Shown here: positions 32,544 to 34,995 of the stretch, one piece after another
Numbering within the stretch: the first letter of the stretch is position 1
Layout of the letters: every line of letters begins with the position of its first letter
DNA from: Desulfomonilaceae bacterium
GTDB taxonomy: Bacteria; Desulfobacterota; Desulfomonilia; Desulfomonilales; Desulfomonilaceae
NCBI GenBank assembly: GCA_031082285.1
Contig: JAVHLK010000015.1
Location: 1-34,995 of the forward strand
Direction of reading: 5' to 3'
DNA: 34,995 bases
Translations under genes and position numbers: made by a program
Notes under the pieces: model-generated
Told to the model about the DNA's origin: nothing
Databases searched by the model: none
What the model saw: only the letters and a program-made list of their open reading frames with translations

Positions 32544-34995
32544 ATGAACCCGATGCACACCCACGGCAAGGCCCCGGAGCTTACGTACCGCAGGATTGCC
32601 CCGGCCATATTCCTGGTCTCGTTGGCCGTCATCGGATGGCAGCTGGCATTGATGAGATGCCTCCTCACGGCACGATATCACCATTTTTCATTTCTCATCA
32701 TCAGCTGCGCGCTCCTGGGCTTCGGGATCGGCGGCACGGTGCTTTCGTTGTGGAGAGGCCGGTGTATCGAGTACCGGGACGACATCTTTCGCTGGGGGAT
32801 ACTTTGCTTCGGGATGTCGCTGCCGATAAGCCTTCGGGTGGGAGAGACACTCCCGGTCGAAGTCTACTTTTCTCCCCTGACCGTCATATCCACCGTAGCA
32901 TGGTGGTTTGCCTTCTGGTTCGTGCATGTGGTTCCGTTTTCCCTTGCGGGCCTGCTTATCGGCCTGGCGCTCATGACGGACCGGGAGGAGGTGCATAAGG
33001 TTTACGCGGCCAATCTGGCCGGAAGCGCGGCCGGTGCTCTGGCGGGCATAGTGCTTCTTGGGCTCTTCCCGGCCAACGGCCTGGCGGTGCCCCTGTCGCT
33101 GTGCGTGATCCTGTCCGGTCTGTTCCTCATTCCCGGAAGAGGAACACGTCTTTTCGCGCCTTATCCGGTTGCCGTGCTTGCAGGCGGAGGCGTACTCGTT
33201 CTTGCCGGTTTACTCGGGGCCGATACCGTCTTCCCGTTGAAAATCGATCAGTATAAGACCCTGGCTTACGTGCAGAATTTGGAACGCCAGGGCGCCGCCC
33301 ACAGGGAACGAACCCTTCACGGGCTGCGAGGCCGAATTGACCTGTACTCCGGGCCCCATTTTCACACGCTGCTTTCCCTGAGCGCGGCCGAGTCGCCGCC
33401 GCCCATGGATTTGCTCATGAGAGACGGATTTCCCGCAGGATCCGTCCTTTCCATAAGAACCGCCGAAGAAGCCGAGTTCCTGTCGGCGACCTTGGCGGCC
33501 CTCCCGTACAGATTGATCGAGCCCAAGAGCGTTCTCATTCTGGGAGAAACGGGAGGCACGTACGTGTGGTTGGCCAGGCTCAGCAAAGCGGAATCCATTG
33601 TGGTGGTCCAGCCCGACCGAAACATCATCAAAGTGCTCGAGGAGCACGACAGTCGGGTGCTTGCCGATCCGCGGGTACGGGTGGTTACGGCGGAGCCGAG
33701 GGCGTTTCTGGATTCAAGCCGTGAGAAATTCGACATCATCCATCTCAGTGCACTGGAAGGCTTCGCACCGGGATCGGGAGGGATCGGGGGGCTTCGGGAA
33801 GACTATCTCGCCACGGTCGAAGGCTTTCACAAGTGTCTAGACTCCTTGACTCCTCACGGATTGGCCGGCGTGGTCAGAGGCATTCAGGATCCGGCGCGAG
33901 ACAACATCAAGATCGCGGCCACCTGGATTCACGCCTTCGAAGGAAGCGGAGTGCGTCGACCGGCACGACATATCCTCATGGCCCGCGACGAACTCTCCGT
34001 GGCAACCCTCGTGTCGCGATCTCCCGTGAGCACAACGGTCATCCAAGAGTTTCGGCGGGTCTGCCGAGACTCGTCATGGGATCCCGAATGGTTTCCCGGC
34101 ATTCAACCGGAGGAGACCAACCGGCGCCATGTGCTTCCCGGACCCGAAGATTCGTCCGCGTCGTGGTACCATCATGCTCTGACCCGGCTGCTGTCCGAGG
34201 ATCGGGAGACCTTCTACGGGAACTGGATCGCCGATGTCCGGCCGGCAACGGATGATTCACCGTTTTTTCACGACTTCTTTCGCCTGCAGTCGGTGGGGAA
34301 GTTACGCGATGTGTTTGGACCGTTGTGGCCGGCCAGGTCGGAAATGGGATTCCTGGTATTGATCGTGGCCGCGGTCGCAACGGCCCTCGCTGCCACCGTT
34401 TTGCTGCCCGGACCGGTAATACTTCTCAGGAGAGCTCACGATCCCCCGTCCGGCATGACGATCGCGCTTGCCGTGGTCTACTTCGCGGGACTGGGCACGG
34501 GATTCATGCTCTTGGAGATGAGTTTTATTCAGGTTTTTACACGGTTTCTCGGAGATCCCATCCCGGCCGCGGCGCTGGTCATCGGAGCATTTCTTTTCTT
34601 CGCCGGAGCCGGCAGCATGGCTCAACCCCATGTCACACGTCGCGTTCCGGCGGGAATACTCGTACCGGCGCTGGGCATTGTTTTGATCGTCGCCGTCTAT
34701 TCGGTTGTCCTTTCCACCGTGTTCGAGGCTGCCGCAGGACTGTCCGCTACGGGCAAGACAATGGTCGGCACGTGTCTGTTGGCACCGCTGGCGTTTCTTC
34801 TCGGGATGCCGTTTCCCTGGGGACTCTCTATGGTGCATCGAAAAGCCGTGGCCGCGGTCCCCGTCGCCTGGGCCGTCAACGGCTTCGCGTCTGTTGTGTC
34901 CACTTCCGTAGCCGTGCTTGTGACCATGACATATGGGTTCAAGGTCCTGTCCATCGTCGCGGCCGCGATTTACGCGCTCGCGGGGACACTGTCGG
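32544..34995 (+). CDS. Membrane protein with spermidine-synthase-like domain (3' end outside window)
   Basis: The frame is open from 32544 to the right edge (over 817 codons). It starts with 6-7 membrane spans (LVSLAVIGWQLALMRCLL, SFLIISCALLGFGIGG, HKVYAANLAGSAAGALAG). A soluble Rossmann-like domain follows (about residues 230-560), resembling polyamine aminopropyltransferases: VLILGETGGTYVWLARL, VVQPDRNIIKVLEE, RVVTAEPRAFL, and a final TDDSPFFHDFF. A second set of spans follows (residues ~590 onward). The GGGDG-type motif is GETGG, and the catalytic Asp region reads FDIIHLSALEGF, so true spermidine synthesis is unlikely. ATG 32544 lacks a Shine-Dalgarno; TTG 32493, in frame with GGGGAGG at 32475-32481, would add 17 residues. 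Confidence 0.82.
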   Translation, partial: MNPMHTHGKAPELTYRRIAPAIFLVSLAVIGWQLALMRCLLTARYHHFSFLIISCALLGFGIGGTVLSLWRGRCIEYRDDIFRWGILCFGMSLPISLRVGETLPVEVYFSPLTVISTVAWWFAFWFVHVVPFSLAGLLIGLALMTDREEVHKVYAANLAGSAAGALAGIVLLGLFPANGLAVPLSLCVILSGLFLIPGRGTRLFAPYPVAVLAGGGVLVLAGLLGADTVFPLKIDQYKTLAYVQNLERQGAAHRERTLHGLRGRIDLYSGPHFHTLLSLSAAESPPPMDLLMRDGFPAGSVLSIRTAEEAEFLSATLAALPYRLIEPKSVLILGETGGTYVWLARLSKAESIVVVQPDRNIIKVLEEHDSRVLADPRVRVVTAEPRAFLDSSREKFDIIHLSALEGFAPGSGGIGGLREDYLATVEGFHKCLDSLTPHGLAGVVRGIQDPARDNIKIAATWIHAFEGSGVRRPARHILMARDELSVATLVSRSPVSTTVIQEFRRVCRDSSWDPEWFPGIQPEETNRRHVLPGPEDSSASWYHHALTRLLSEDRETFYGNWIADVRPATDDSPFFHDFFRLQSVGKLRDVFGPLWPARSEMGFLVLIVAAVATALAATVLLPGPVILLRRAHDPPSGMTIALAVVYFAGLGTGFMLLEMSFIQVFTRFLGDPIPAAALVIGAFLFFAGAGSMAQPHVTRRVPAGILVPALGIVLIVAVYSVVLSTVFEAAAGLSATGKTMVGTCLLAPLAFLLGMPFPWGLSMVHRKAVAAVPVAWAVNGFASVVSTSVAVLVTMTYGFKVLSIVAAAIYALAGTLS

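Noticed and set aside
1-34995. CRISPR arrays, tRNA/rRNA genes, insertion sequences
   Set aside because: No regularly spaced repeats, no cloverleaf-like or conserved TpsiC-type sequence, and no transposase or integrase motif was found by eye.

Overview
Most of the genes here look like a chromosomal stretch from a Gram-negative anaerobe, most plausibly a deltaproteobacterium (Desulfobacterota, Syntrophobacter- or Desulfomonile-like). The lineage is inferred from gene style (a DndDE tail, several MMPL/RND exporters, a Feo locus with a Cys-rich accessory protein, a signal-peptide Pcm) and from palindromic intergenic repeats. No rRNA, tRNA, CRISPR array, transposase or integrase gene was seen.

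Layout. 1-1480: 3' end of a DNA phosphorothioation (Dnd) operon, dndD (cut by the window edge) and dndE, with visibly lower GC than what follows. 1501-4871: an amidase-signature hydrolase, then an orphan cytoplasmic PAS histidine kinase with its own probable promoter. 4917-12734: three large RND/MMPL exporters. One lies on the minus strand. The other two are divergent from it and form a tandem pair with 2,031 identical consecutive bases, flanked on both sides by diverged homologous sequence (a gene-conversion pattern). 12854-14756: a DUF2062 membrane protein and, divergently, TatC.

14842-24252 is a cell-surface glycan locus: ABC-2 permease, ABC ATPase with a Wzt-type C-terminal domain, a GT2-like protein, a SAM methyltransferase, a double-GT4 protein, a GT4, a GT2, and a GT-A protein with an N-terminal coiled coil. 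Four consecutive gene junctions overlap by 1-4 bases, so the middle of the locus is probably one translationally coupled operon. The likely job is synthesis, capping and ABC-dependent export of a polysaccharide or O-antigen-like glycan.

24550-26164: a 5' fragment of a CNNM/DUF21 gene followed by a full CNNM-CBS gene whose 5' half is AT-richer than its 3' half. 26178-30704: ferrous iron uptake, with a candidate promoter/operator, a Cys-rich FeoA, FeoB, a small FeoB-associated Cys-rich membrane protein, and a convergent Gate-domain membrane protein. 30891-34995: RimI acetyltransferase, a hairpin-repeat segment, an exported Pcm, and a membrane protein with a degenerate spermidine-synthase-like domain that runs off the right edge.

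Start codons were chosen by ribosome-binding sites, overlap with the upstream gene and family N-termini. Family calls come from recognising motifs by eye; no database search was run.
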